Source: Streptomyces sp. Root431
Lineage (GTDB): Bacteria > Actinomycetota > Actinomycetes > Streptomycetales > Streptomycetaceae
Direction: 5' to 3'
DNA: 64,000 nucleotides
Assembly: GCF_001426585.1 (NCBI RefSeq)
Contig: NZ_LMEI01000013.1
Location: forward strand, 227-64,226
Shown: positions 56,905 to 64,000 of the stretch, in pieces
Layout: each line of letters begins with the position of its first letter
How positions within the stretch are numbered: the first letter of the stretch is position 1
The notes under the pieces: generated by a model
What the model was told of the DNA's origin: nothing
What the model saw: only the letters and a program-made list of their open reading frames with translations
Databases searched by the model: none
Translations under genes and position numbers: made by a program

Positions 56905-58017
56905 TCAGGACGCGCTGAGCCGCCCGGCCATCCAGACGAGACCCGGCGGGATCTCCCGGTTCCACGTGTTGAAGTTGTGGCCGCCGCTCTCCAGCGTGAT
57001 CGACGAGACCCGCGCCGGGCTCTTCACCTTCTTGACGAACTCGCGGGTCCCCTTCAGGTTGCCCTCGCCCTGCTTCGAGGTCGTCACCAGGAACGACGAC
57101 TTCCCCTGCGGCAGGTGGTCCAGGCTCCACAGCAGGTCCCCCCGCTTGCGCAGCCGGTCGTCACCGTGGAAGAGGTCCCCCGTCGTCACGTCCTCCGCCG
57201 CCTTGTAGTACGCCGAGAAGCCCGCCCCCGCCGCGTACCGGTCCGGGTGGTGCAGCGCGATCTTCAGCGCGCAGTACCCACCCGTCGAGTTCCCCATGAA
57301 GCCCCAGTTCCGGGGCTTCGTCCCCACCCGGTACGTCTCCGAGACCGCCTTCGGCAGGTCCTCCGCGAAGAAGGTCTCCGTCTGCGGGCCCCCGGGGATG
57401 TCCACGCACTCGGTGTCCCGCGGCGGCGCCACCGTCGGACGCAGCATCACCAGGATCATCGGCTGCATCTTCCCGGCCTTCGCCTGGGTGTACGCCGTCC
57501 TCGGGTACTTCAGCCCCTTGATCAGGTTCTCCGCCGTGCCCGGGTACCCCGTCAGCACCACCGAGGCCGGGAACGTGCTCTTCGCGTATTTCTTCTGGAA
57601 GTACTCCGGCGGCAGGTAGACGTAGGCCGGCGAGACGATCCCCGACCGGTCCCCCGCAACGACCACCTTCTGTATCTGACCGCCGACATCCGGCCGGGAC
57701 CCGCCCGGCACGGTCAGCCCCTGCTTCTCCACCACCCGCAGGTCCTTCGAGCCGGCCGAGTGGTCGACGACCACCCCCATGTCCTGTTCCTGCCCGAAGA
57801 GATCCGCCCAGGAGCCGTAGAAGAGGAAAGAACGGTTCGCCGCCAGACCCAGCGCCGCGAACAGCGCCACCTGCGTCACGAGCAGCAGCCCCACCCGCCC
57901 CACCACCGCACGCCACCCGCGCCGCGCGAGCCGCGGCCACAGCCACACCGTGGCGAGAAACAGCAGCACGGCCAGCACCACGGCCAGCACGAGGACTTTG
58001 TTGCTGGTGAGCCCCAT
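56905..58017 (-). CDS. Membrane-anchored alpha/beta-hydrolase (esterase D / antigen-85-like)
   Basis: This 370-aa protein has two to three N-terminal membrane segments (residues 7-26 and 41-60). An extracytoplasmic alpha/beta-hydrolase domain of the putative-esterase (Esterase_phd/antigen 85) family follows. The nucleophile elbow is GFMGNSTGGY (Ser near 238) and the catalytic His lies in SGGHNFNTW near 348. GTLVVLTGYPG-like strands (SVVLTGYPGTAENL) precede it. ATG 58017 begins the first helix; upstream in-frame starts exist. It is divergent from the MprF-like gene, suggesting a role in envelope lipid or wall modification. Confidence 0.85.
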   Translation of the reverse strand: MGLTSNKVLVLAVVLAVLLFLATVWLWPRLARRGWRAVVGRVGLLLVTQVALFAALGLAANRSFLFYGSWADLFGQEQDMGVVVDHSAGSKDLRVVEKQGLTVPGGSRPDVGGQIQKVVVAGDRSGIVSPAYVYLPPEYFQKKYAKSTFPASVVLTGYPGTAENLIKGLKYPRTAYTQAKAGKMQPMILVMLRPTVAPPRDTECVDIPGGPQTETFFAEDLPKAVSETYRVGTKPRNWGFMGNSTGGYCALKIALHHPDRYAAGAGFSAYYKAAEDVTTGDLFHGDDRLRKRGDLLWSLDHLPQGKSSFLVTTSKQGEGNLKGTREFVKKVKSPARVSSITLESGGHNFNTWNREIPPGLVWMAGRLSAS

Positions 58018-58181
58018 GAGACGACCGAGCCTTCTTTCCAAGAATTTCCTGTGAACCGATGAACCCCGCTCCACGCCACTCCGTCATAGAGAGCGCACAG
58101 CCGGTACGGCCCGCCGAACGCGCCGCAGGGCCCGGCCGGAGTCAGAGACCCCTCGCAGGACCACGGGAAGTACGGGAAGCC

Positions 58182-60068
58182 ATGTCTGTCACGGTAGATG
58201 GGGACAAATCGCGATTGGTTCCGGTTCGAGTACGCCGGATTCTCCGCGGACCCCGCCCCGAGAAGGTCCCCGCCCTCGTCGGCACCGCCTGCACCCTCGG
58301 CGGCTTCATCGACATCGCCGCCGGAGTCTTCCCCCGCTTCCGCGCCAGCCGCATGCACGCCGTCGCCGAAGTCCTCCCCGGCACCCTCGGCCACCTCTCC
58401 GCCGCCCTCTCCCTCAGCGCCGGCGTCCTCCTCCTGCTCCTCGCCCACGGCCTCAAGCGACACAAGCGCCGCGCCTGGCGCGCCGCCGTCGTCCTCCTCC
58501 CCGTCGGCGCAGCCGCCCAGTACATCTGGCGCCACTCCGTCATCGGCACCCTCTTCTCCCTCGCACTCCTCGCCCTCCTCCTGCGCCACCGCGACGAATT
58601 CGCCGCCCTCCCCGACCCGCGCAGCCGCTGGCGGGCACTCGCCAACTTCGTCGTCATGGGCGCCGGATCCATCGCCCTCGGCCTCGTCATCGTCAGCGCC
58701 CACCCCCGCCGCGTCGTCGGCGACCCCAGCCTCACCGACCGCCTCGAACACGTCCTGTACGGACTCTTCGGCGTCGAAGGCCCCGTCGCCTACACCCGCG
58801 GCGTCGACTGGACCGTCGGCTACTCCCTCGGCGCCCTCGGCATGCTCACCGCCCTCACCACCATCTACCTCGCCTTCCGCCCCGAGCACCCCGCCGCCCG
58901 CCTCACCACCGACGACGAGACCCGGCTGCGCGCCCTCCTCGACCAGCACGGCGGCCGCGACTCCCTCGGCCACTTCGCCCTCCGCCACGACAAGGGCGTC
59001 GTCTTCTCCCCCAGCGGCAAGGCCGCCGTCTGCTACCGCGTCGTCTCCGGCGTGATGCTCGCCAGCGGCGACCCCATCGGCGACGTCGAAGCCTGGCCCG
59101 GCGCCATCGAACGCTTCATGGACGAGGCCAAGGCCCACTCCTGGACCCCCGCCGTCATGGGCTGCTCCGAGACCGGCGGCCAGGTCTGGACCCGCGAGAC
59201 CGGCCTCGACGCCCTCGAACTCGGCGACGAGGCGATCGTCGACGTCGCCGACTTCTCCCTCTCCGGCCGCGCCATGCGCAACGTCCGACAGATGGTCAAG
59301 CGCATCGAACGCAACGGCTACACCACCCAGGTCCGCCGCGTCCGCGACCTCGACGAGGAAGAACTGGAACGCGTCCGCCGCGCCGCCGCCGACTGGCGCG
59401 GCACCGACACCGAACGCGGCTTCTCCATGGCCCTCGGCCGCATCGGCGCCCCCGGCGACGGAGACGCCGTCATAGCGACCGCCCACAAGGACGATCCCGA
59501 CGACCCGGCCCATCCCGGCGGCCCCTACGGCGACCTCAAGGCGATCATCCACTTCGTGCCCTGGGGCCCCGACGGCATGTCGCTCGAACTCATGCGCCGC
59601 GACCGCTCCGCCGACCCCGGCATGAACGAACTCCTCATCGTCGCCGCCCTCCAGGCCTCCCCCGCCCTCGGCATCGAGCGCGTCTCCCTCAACTTCGCGA
59701 TGTTCCGCTCCGCCCTCGCACGCGGCGAGAAGATCGGCGCCGGACCCGTCCTCCGCGTCTGGCGCGGACTCCTCGTCTTCCTCTCCCGCTGGTTCCAGAT
59801 CGAGTCGCTCTACAAGTTCAACGCCAAGTTCCGGCCCCGCTGGGAACCCCGCTTCGTCGTCTACCGCAACAGCCGCGACCTGCCCCGCATCAGCCTCGCC
59901 GCCATGCGCGCCGAAGGATTCGTCACCGTCTCCCTCCCCCGGCCCTTCCCCCGCCGCCGCCCGGCACCGGCCCCGCGCCCCTGCGCGCACATGGTCCCCG
60001 CCCCGGCCTCCGCTTCCGTCCCCACTCCGGCCTCCGCTCCCGCCGGGCGCGAGGTCCGCGCCGCCTGA
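58182..60068 (+). CDS. MprF-like membrane protein (DUF2156 aminoacyl-phosphatidylglycerol synthase domain)
   Basis: This 628-aa protein has an N-terminal membrane domain of about six segments (residues 30-260) and a C-terminal DUF2156 domain (about 290-590). That domain is the aminoacyl-transferase domain of MprF, a pair of GNAT-like folds. Visible parts are GRDSLGHFALRHDKGVVFSPSGKAAV split near 280-310, ASGDPIGD near 330 and MNELLIVAALQ near 490. MprF transfers Lys or Ala from tRNA to phosphatidylglycerol, lowering sensitivity to cationic peptides. ATG 58182 has GGGAAG upstream; an earlier in-frame ATG at 58059 exists. The Pro/Ala tail is variable. Confidence 0.87.
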   Translation: MSVTVDGDKSRLVPVRVRRILRGPRPEKVPALVGTACTLGGFIDIAAGVFPRFRASRMHAVAEVLPGTLGHLSAALSLSAGVLLLLLAHGLKRHKRRAWRAAVVLLPVGAAAQYIWRHSVIGTLFSLALLALLLRHRDEFAALPDPRSRWRALANFVVMGAGSIALGLVIVSAHPRRVVGDPSLTDRLEHVLYGLFGVEGPVAYTRGVDWTVGYSLGALGMLTALTTIYLAFRPEHPAARLTTDDETRLRALLDQHGGRDSLGHFALRHDKGVVFSPSGKAAVCYRVVSGVMLASGDPIGDVEAWPGAIERFMDEAKAHSWTPAVMGCSETGGQVWTRETGLDALELGDEAIVDVADFSLSGRAMRNVRQMVKRIERNGYTTQVRRVRDLDEEELERVRRAAADWRGTDTERGFSMALGRIGAPGDGDAVIATAHKDDPDDPAHPGGPYGDLKAIIHFVPWGPDGMSLELMRRDRSADPGMNELLIVAALQASPALGIERVSLNFAMFRSALARGEKIGAGPVLRVWRGLLVFLSRWFQIESLYKFNAKFRPRWEPRFVVYRNSRDLPRISLAAMRAEGFVTVSLPRPFPRRRPAPAPRPCAHMVPAPASASVPTPASAPAGREVRAA

Positions 60069-60096
60069 TCCCACCCCTGGGCCCTACGCTGGACAC

Positions 60097-60957
60097 ATGA
60101 GTACGACGATCGACCGGGGCACTGCCCAGGGCCTGCCGGAGTGGGACCGCTGCGCGGTCATGGGCGTGGTCAACGTGACCCCCGACTCCTTCTCCGACGG
60201 CGGCCGCTGGTTCGACACCACGGCCGCCGTCAAACACGGCCTCGACCTCGTCGCCCAGGGCGCCGACCTCGTCGACGTCGGCGGCGAGTCCACCCGCCCC
60301 GGCGCCAGCCGCGTCGACGAGGAGGAAGAGCTCCGCCGCGTCGTCCCCGTCGTCCGCGGCCTCGCCGCCGAAGGCGTCACCGTCTCCGTCGACACCATGC
60401 GTGCCGCCGTCGCCGCCCGCGCCGTCGAAGCCGGAGCCGTCCTCGTCAACGACGTCAGCGGCGGACTCGCCGACCCCGGCATGGTCCCCGCCGTCGCCGC
60501 CGCCGAAGTCCCTTTCGTCGTCATGCACTGGCGCGGCTTCAGCCAGGACATGAACAGCCTCGCCGTGTACGACGACGTCGTCGCCGAGGTCGTCGCCGAA
60601 CTCCGCACCCGCCTGGAGGCCGTCGTCGACGGCGGCATCGCCCCCGAGCGCATCGTCGTCGACCCCGGCCTCGGCTTCGCCAAGCTCGCACCCCACGACC
60701 TGGCCCTCGTCGCCCACCTCCCCGAGCTCCGCGCCCTCGGGCGGCCCCTCCTCGTCGCCGCCTCCCGCAAGCGCTTCCTCGGCCACGTCCTCACCCGCGA
60801 CGGCGCCACCCCGCCCCCCGCCCGCGAGCGCGACGCCGCCACCGCCGCCGTCTCCGCCATCGCCGCCCACGAGGGCGCCTGGGCCGTCCGCGTCCACGAG
60901 GTCAGGGCCACCGCCGACGCCGTACGCGTCGCCAGGGCCGTCGAGGGAGCCGCGTGA
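60097..60957 (+). CDS. folP: Dihydropteroate synthase
   Basis: This 286-aa TIM-barrel enzyme joins 7,8-dihydropterin pyrophosphate to p-aminobenzoate; it is the sulphonamide target. Motifs are MGVVNVTPDSFSDGG (residues 22-36), DVGGESTRPGA near 60, VLVNDVSGG near 126, VDPGLGFAK near 187 and VAASRKRFLG near 219. ATG 60097 is the first gene of the folate cluster, 28 bp after the MprF-like gene. The stop overlaps the next start by 4 bp. folE is absent from this window. Confidence 0.97.
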   Translation: MSTTIDRGTAQGLPEWDRCAVMGVVNVTPDSFSDGGRWFDTTAAVKHGLDLVAQGADLVDVGGESTRPGASRVDEEEELRRVVPVVRGLAAEGVTVSVDTMRAAVAARAVEAGAVLVNDVSGGLADPGMVPAVAAAEVPFVVMHWRGFSQDMNSLAVYDDVVAEVVAELRTRLEAVVDGGIAPERIVVDPGLGFAKLAPHDLALVAHLPELRALGRPLLVAASRKRFLGHVLTRDGATPPPARERDAATAAVSAIAAHEGAWAVRVHEVRATADAVRVARAVEGAA

Positions 60958-61433
60958 GCCGCACCACGGACCAAGCGGCCGTCGAAGCCGCCAACACCGC
61001 CTTCTACGAGGCGATGGAGACCGGCGACTTCGAAGGCGTCTCCGCCCTCTGGCTCGACGACGGGGCCACCCCCATCACCTGCGTCCACCCCGGCTGGCCC
61101 GTCCTCACCGGCCGCGGCGAGGTGCTCCGCTCGTACGCCCTGATCATGGCGAACACGGAGTACATCCAGTTCTTCCTCACCGACCTCAGGATCTCCCTGG
61201 CCGGCGCGACCGCCGTCGTCACCTGCACCGAGAACATCCTCAGCGGCGGCCCCGCCGAGGACGGCGCGGAGCTGGGCCCCCTCGTCGGCCAGCTCGTCGT
61301 CGCCACGAATGTGTTCCGCAGCACACCGGACGGCTGGAAGATCTGGTCCCACCACGCGTCCCCCGTCCTCACCGAGAACGACGGACCGGACAGCGAGCCT
61401 CCGGGCATCGACGGCACGGAACCGTCCTCCTGA
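60954..61433 (+). CDS. NTF2-like / SnoaL-type protein in folate cluster
   Basis: This 159-aa protein has the cone-shaped NTF2 fold: ANTAFYEAMETGDFEGVSALW (near residues 12-32), CVHPGWPVLTGRGEVLRSY and FRSTPDGWKIWSHHASPV. GTG 60954 overlaps the folP stop by 4 bp, so it is translationally coupled. A homologue sits at this place in other Streptomyces folate clusters, from memory. The pocket could bind a pterin, but no role has been shown to my knowledge. A 190-bp Pro/Ser-coding-like C-rich gap follows. Confidence 0.85.
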   Translation: MSRTTDQAAVEAANTAFYEAMETGDFEGVSALWLDDGATPITCVHPGWPVLTGRGEVLRSYALIMANTEYIQFFLTDLRISLAGATAVVTCTENILSGGPAEDGAELGPLVGQLVVATNVFRSTPDGWKIWSHHASPVLTENDGPDSEPPGIDGTEPSS

Positions 61434-61624
61434 CCCCGGTCCTGACCCCGGTCCCGACCCCGCCCGATTCCCCCTCCCGCCCGTCGTCCCGACCCCCCTC
61501 CCGACCCGCTCATGGCCCCCGAGGGCAAGCGCTGTCGGTCCCCGCAGGTAGATTCGAAGTGGACACCCGGCCGTCCGCAACCGGCTGCGTGGCCACCCGA
61601 ACTACGACAGCAGGAGTGATTCGC
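61434..61624. other. 191-bp pyrimidine-rich intergenic spacer before folB
   Basis: This spacer starts with repeats of TCCTGACCCCGG and GTCCCGACCCC. It then gives way to the folB promoter region, where TAGATT near 61550 is a reasonable -10. folB may therefore have its own transcript in addition to read-through from folP. No gene is seen. Confidence 0.5.
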
Positions 61625-61984
61625 GTGGATCGTGTCGCGCTGCGCGGCCTCAAGGCCCGGGGCCACCACGGCGTCTTCCCCAAGGAGCGCGAGGAGGGCC
61701 AGACCTTCATCGTGGACCTGGTCCTCGGCCTGGACACCCGCCCGGCGGCCGCCGACGACGACCTGGCGAAGACCGTGCACTACGGCATCGTCGCCGAGGA
61801 GGTCGTCGACGTCGTCCAGGGCGAGCCCGTCGACCTGATCGAGACCCTCGCCGAGCGCATCGCCCAGCAATGCCTCAGCCACGCCGGGGTACAGGAAGTG
61901 GAAGTCGTCGTCCACAAGCCGGACGCACCCATCACCGTGCCCTTCGACGACGTGACCATCACGATCACCCGGAGCCGACGATGA
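61625..61984 (+). CDS. folB: Dihydroneopterin aldolase
   Basis: This 119-aa enzyme cleaves dihydroneopterin to 6-hydroxymethyl-dihydropterin and glycolaldehyde. It shows DRVALRGLKARGHHGVFPKERE (residues 2-23, split around the conserved Gly), YGIVAEEV near 57, LIETLAERIA near 73 and VVVHKPDAPI near 95. GTG 61625 follows GGAGTG by 6 bp. The stop overlaps the folK start (ATGA). Length is standard. Confidence 0.95.
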   Translation: MDRVALRGLKARGHHGVFPKEREEGQTFIVDLVLGLDTRPAAADDDLAKTVHYGIVAEEVVDVVQGEPVDLIETLAERIAQQCLSHAGVQEVEVVVHKPDAPITVPFDDVTITITRSRR

Positions 61985-62580
61985 AGCCGACCCAGAGTGA
62001 CCCCACCGTCCAGCCCGTACCGGCCGCCGTCGTCGCCACCGTCGACGCCGCCGACACCACCCTGTCCAACCCCCGCTGGGCCGTTCTCGCCCTCGGCGCC
62101 AACCTCGGCAACCGCCTGGAGACCCTCCAGGGGGCCGTCGACGCCCTGGAGGACACCCCCGGCCTCCGGGTCAAGGCCGTCTCCCCCGTGTACGAGACGG
62201 AGCCCTGGGGCGTCGAGCCGGGCAGCCAGCCCTCGTACCTCAACGCCGTCGCGCTCGTGAAGACGACCCTGCCGCCCTCCTCGCTCCTGGAGCGGGCCCA
62301 CGCCGTCGAGGAGGCCTTCCACCGCGTCCGCGAGGAGCGCTGGGGCGCCCGCACCATCGACGTCGACATCATCACGTACGCGGACGTGATCTCCGAGGAC
62401 CCCGTCCTCACCCTCCCGCACCCCCGCGCCCACGAGCGGGCCTTCGTCCTCGCCCCCTGGCACGACGTGGACCCCGCCGCCCAGCTCCCCGGCCGCGGCC
62501 CGGTGGCCGAGCTGCTCGCCGGCCTGGGCAGCGAGGGCGTCACTCCCCGTGTCGACCTGGAACTCCGTCTGCCCGAGTAG
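61981..62580 (+). CDS. folK: 2-amino-4-hydroxy-6-hydroxymethyldihydropteridine pyrophosphokinase
   Basis: This 199-aa HPPK transfers pyrophosphate from ATP to 6-hydroxymethyl-dihydropterin, making the folP substrate. Motifs are LGANLGNRLE near residue 39, YETEPWG near 75, the signature RWGARTIDVDII near 122, and LPHPRAHERAFVL near 145. A 30-residue N-terminal Pro/Val/Ala extension precedes the fold. ATG 61981 overlaps folB by 4 bp. Confidence 0.96.
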   Translation: MKPTQSDPTVQPVPAAVVATVDAADTTLSNPRWAVLALGANLGNRLETLQGAVDALEDTPGLRVKAVSPVYETEPWGVEPGSQPSYLNAVALVKTTLPPSSLLERAHAVEEAFHRVREERWGARTIDVDIITYADVISEDPVLTLPHPRAHERAFVLAPWHDVDPAAQLPGRGPVAELLAGLGSEGVTPRVDLELRLPE

Positions 62581-62641
62581 TCGTTACGCTTCGTGGCAGA
62601 CCGCCCACGACCACGACCGACGACCACGTGAAGGACATTCG

Positions 62642-63127
62642 GTGAAACAACTGCGGCTGAAGGTGCTCGGCGGACTCTTCCTCGTGGCGGGCATCCTCTC
62701 CTGGGGCGCGGCCCGCCTGTGGGACTCCGTCGGCACCCTCCCCAGCGTGCCGATCGCCGCACCGATCGTCCTCGCCGTGATCGCGGTCGTCCTCACCGCG
62801 ACCGCCCTCTCGATCCGCTCCCGCCTCAAGGCCCAGCGCGAGCGCCGCCCGGGCGCCAAGGGCGTCGAGCCCCTGATGGCGGCCCGCGCGGTGGTCTTCG
62901 GCCAGGCGAGCGCCCTGGTGGCCGCCCTCGTCGCCGGCATGTACGGCGGCACGGGCGTCTTCCTCCTCGGCTCCCTCGACGTCCCGGCCCGCCGCGACCA
63001 GGCCCTCTACGCGGCCCTGGCGGTCGCCGCAGGCATCGCCGTCATCGCGGCGGCCCTCTTCCTGGAGCGCGTCTGCAAGCTCCCGGAGGACCCCGAGAAC
63101 GACAAGGGCCACGCGCCCGTCTCCTGA
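62642..63127 (+). CDS. DUF3180 membrane protein
   Basis: This 161-aa protein has four membrane segments (near residues 8-24, 37-56, 82-103 and 119-140) and matches the DUF3180 family usually found directly after folK in actinobacteria. The conserved location suggests a role linked to folate or to the neighbouring cell-division genes, but none is proven. GTG 62642 begins the conserved KQLRLK sequence. It lies 61 bp after folK. Confidence 0.88.
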   Translation: MKQLRLKVLGGLFLVAGILSWGAARLWDSVGTLPSVPIAAPIVLAVIAVVLTATALSIRSRLKAQRERRPGAKGVEPLMAARAVVFGQASALVAALVAGMYGGTGVFLLGSLDVPARRDQALYAALAVAAGIAVIAAALFLERVCKLPEDPENDKGHAPVS

Positions 63128-63183
63128 AGCCCTGGCTAAGCCCCCAACCGGGTGGCAGGATCCCCCACCGGGGGGGGCAGCCA

Positions 63184-63717
63184 ATGCACGCGAGAGCCGT
63201 ACGCCGCAAGACGTTCGCCTGGACGACCATGGCCTTTACGGTCGCCTTCTACGTCGGCGGGCTGCTCGTCGCCCTCGGCGACGAGCACGGCGGATTCGGG
63301 GTAGGGCTCGTCCTCGCGACGACGGCCCTCTTCTTGTGGGCCATCGGCTGGGACTCCACCTACCGCTACACGGCCACCCACGTCTCCACAACGCACTTCC
63401 TCGTCACCACGACCGTCGCATGGCGGGACGTCGCTCACGTCGACAGCGCCGCCGGCCTGGCCCTCCGGCTGCGCGACGGAACGACCCTCGGCTCGGTCGC
63501 CTACGGCGACTCCCTCCTCGGTGCCTTCACGGGATACGTGACCCATCGCGGAGCCCAGCGCATCCTGGACGACGCCCACCACGCCACCGCCCGCCGCCCC
63601 TCAGGCCCCGTCCCCCGCCACCACGGATTCGCGTGGCGCCGCGGGCTGGTTGCGGCCGCCGTGATCTACTCGCCCATTCTCGCCATCGGAGCCCTGAAGA
63701 CCTCGCCCCTGCTCTGA
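63184..63717 (+). CDS. Membrane protein with PH-like domain
   Basis: This 177-aa protein has two N-terminal membrane segments (TTMAFTVAFYVGGLLVAL near 13-30, GVGLVLATTALFLWAIGW near 40-57). A small beta-rich PH-like domain follows (VSTTHFLVTTTVAWRDVAHVDSAAGLAL split near 68-95), and one C-terminal membrane segment (LVAAAVIYSPILAIGAL). ATG 63184 is preceded by a G-rich tract at SD position. It resembles PH domain-containing membrane proteins of Streptomyces whose roles are unknown. Confidence 0.75.
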   Translation: MHARAVRRKTFAWTTMAFTVAFYVGGLLVALGDEHGGFGVGLVLATTALFLWAIGWDSTYRYTATHVSTTHFLVTTTVAWRDVAHVDSAAGLALRLRDGTTLGSVAYGDSLLGAFTGYVTHRGAQRILDDAHHATARRPSGPVPRHHGFAWRRGLVAAAVIYSPILAIGALKTSPLL

Positions 63718-63726
63718 ACCCGCCTC

Positions 63727-64000
63727 CTACCAGGGCTCCCGCGCCAGGTGCCCGTTCACCAGGAAGGTGGGGTGGGGGGAGAGTCGGTAGCTGTAGAAGG
63801 TGAAGGGTTTCGTGCCGAGGGCGGGGCGGGGGCGGACTTCGTGGACCTGGATCCAGGACGATTCCGGTGGGTCGATGCGGTGGTACTCGGGGGCGAAGGT
63901 ACCCCGGCTCGCCCAGCGGTCGGAGACGACGAGGTGTGACGCCAGTCCCCTGCCCTTCGGAGTGAAGCGGGCCCCGATGATGACGGCCAGATCCGAGAGA
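63727..64000 (-). CDS. C-terminal part of an unidentified protein (truncated by window edge)
   Basis: On the minus strand an uninterrupted frame enters at the right edge and ends with TAG at 63727-63729. The visible 90 residues include LSDLAVIIGARFTPKGRGLA, SHLVVSDRWASRGTFAPEYH, SSWIQVHEVRPRP and FTFYSYRLSPHPTFLVNGHL. Third-position G/C bias supports coding. I do not recognise the family. It is convergent with the PH-like membrane protein gene. Confidence 0.65.
   Translation of the reverse strand, partial: LSDLAVIIGARFTPKGRGLASHLVVSDRWASRGTFAPEYHRIDPPESSWIQVHEVRPRPALGTKPFTFYSYRLSPHPTFLVNGHLAREPW

Overview
The window is chromosomal DNA from a high-GC actinomycete, almost certainly a Streptomyces. 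The signs are strong G/C bias at third codon positions, many GTG starts, densely packed genes with 1 to 4 bp start/stop overlaps, and Streptomyces core genes: an attenuated trpS, radA-disA, the sigE-cseA-cseB-cseC envelope-stress operon, clpC beside lsr2, a lone nuoD paralogue, and a folate cluster. From memory this gene order resembles the core of the S. coelicolor chromosome; I could not run a synteny search.

Layout. Bases 1-155 hold what looks like the promoter and 5' leader of an rRNA operon reading left out of the window. Bases 338-1532 hold trpS, preceded by a short Trp-Trp leader peptide and competing hairpins. Bases 1.5-6.6 kb carry a GlxA/AraC regulator with a TTA codon, an isochorismatase-type hydrolase, proC, an ABC-2 exporter and two small proteins. 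Bases 6.8-16.4 kb carry a Ser/Thr kinase with a beta-propeller sensor, ilvD, a TetR regulator, a sugar-phosphate isomerase-like protein, a Ppx/GppA phosphatase, a Cys-rich protein and a fused sigma-like/anti-sigma-like membrane protein. Bases 16.5-22 kb carry the DNA-integrity and c-di-AMP genes radA and disA, a secreted protein, a PAP2 phosphatase and mutY.

Bases 22.2-25.8 kb hold sigE-cseABC. A 158-bp palindromic MITE-like element sits exactly at the cseB stop codon, between the response regulator and its kinase. A second copy, about 90% identical, lies at 37.75-37.91 kb, again at a TAG stop codon. Bases 25.9-35 kb carry a divergent DHA2 exporter and TetR pair with twin operators, an M23 peptidase, a 1003-aa NACHT-type NTPase and clpC. 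Bases 35.4-38.8 kb carry lsr2, a GNAT, a BlaI-type repressor and small conserved proteins.

Bases 38.8-44.4 kb form a cofactor operon on the minus strand: DUF2520 protein, panC, nadB, nadC, coaX (pantothenate/CoA and NAD synthesis). Bases 44.5-49.3 kb carry a threonine-aldolase-like enzyme, an ArsR-type regulator with twin palindromic operators, and a two-component system. Bases 49.3-51.5 kb pair a MidA/NDUFAF7-type methyltransferase with a NuoD homologue. Bases 53.3-56.9 kb encode an osmoprotectant-type ABC importer split over divergent transcripts. Bases 56.9-60.1 kb carry an esterase divergent from an MprF-like membrane protein. Bases 60.1-63.1 kb hold folP, an NTF2-like gene, folB, folK and a DUF3180 protein. 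The window ends in a PH-like membrane protein and a truncated gene. I found no tRNA, CRISPR array, prophage or insertion sequence with a transposase.
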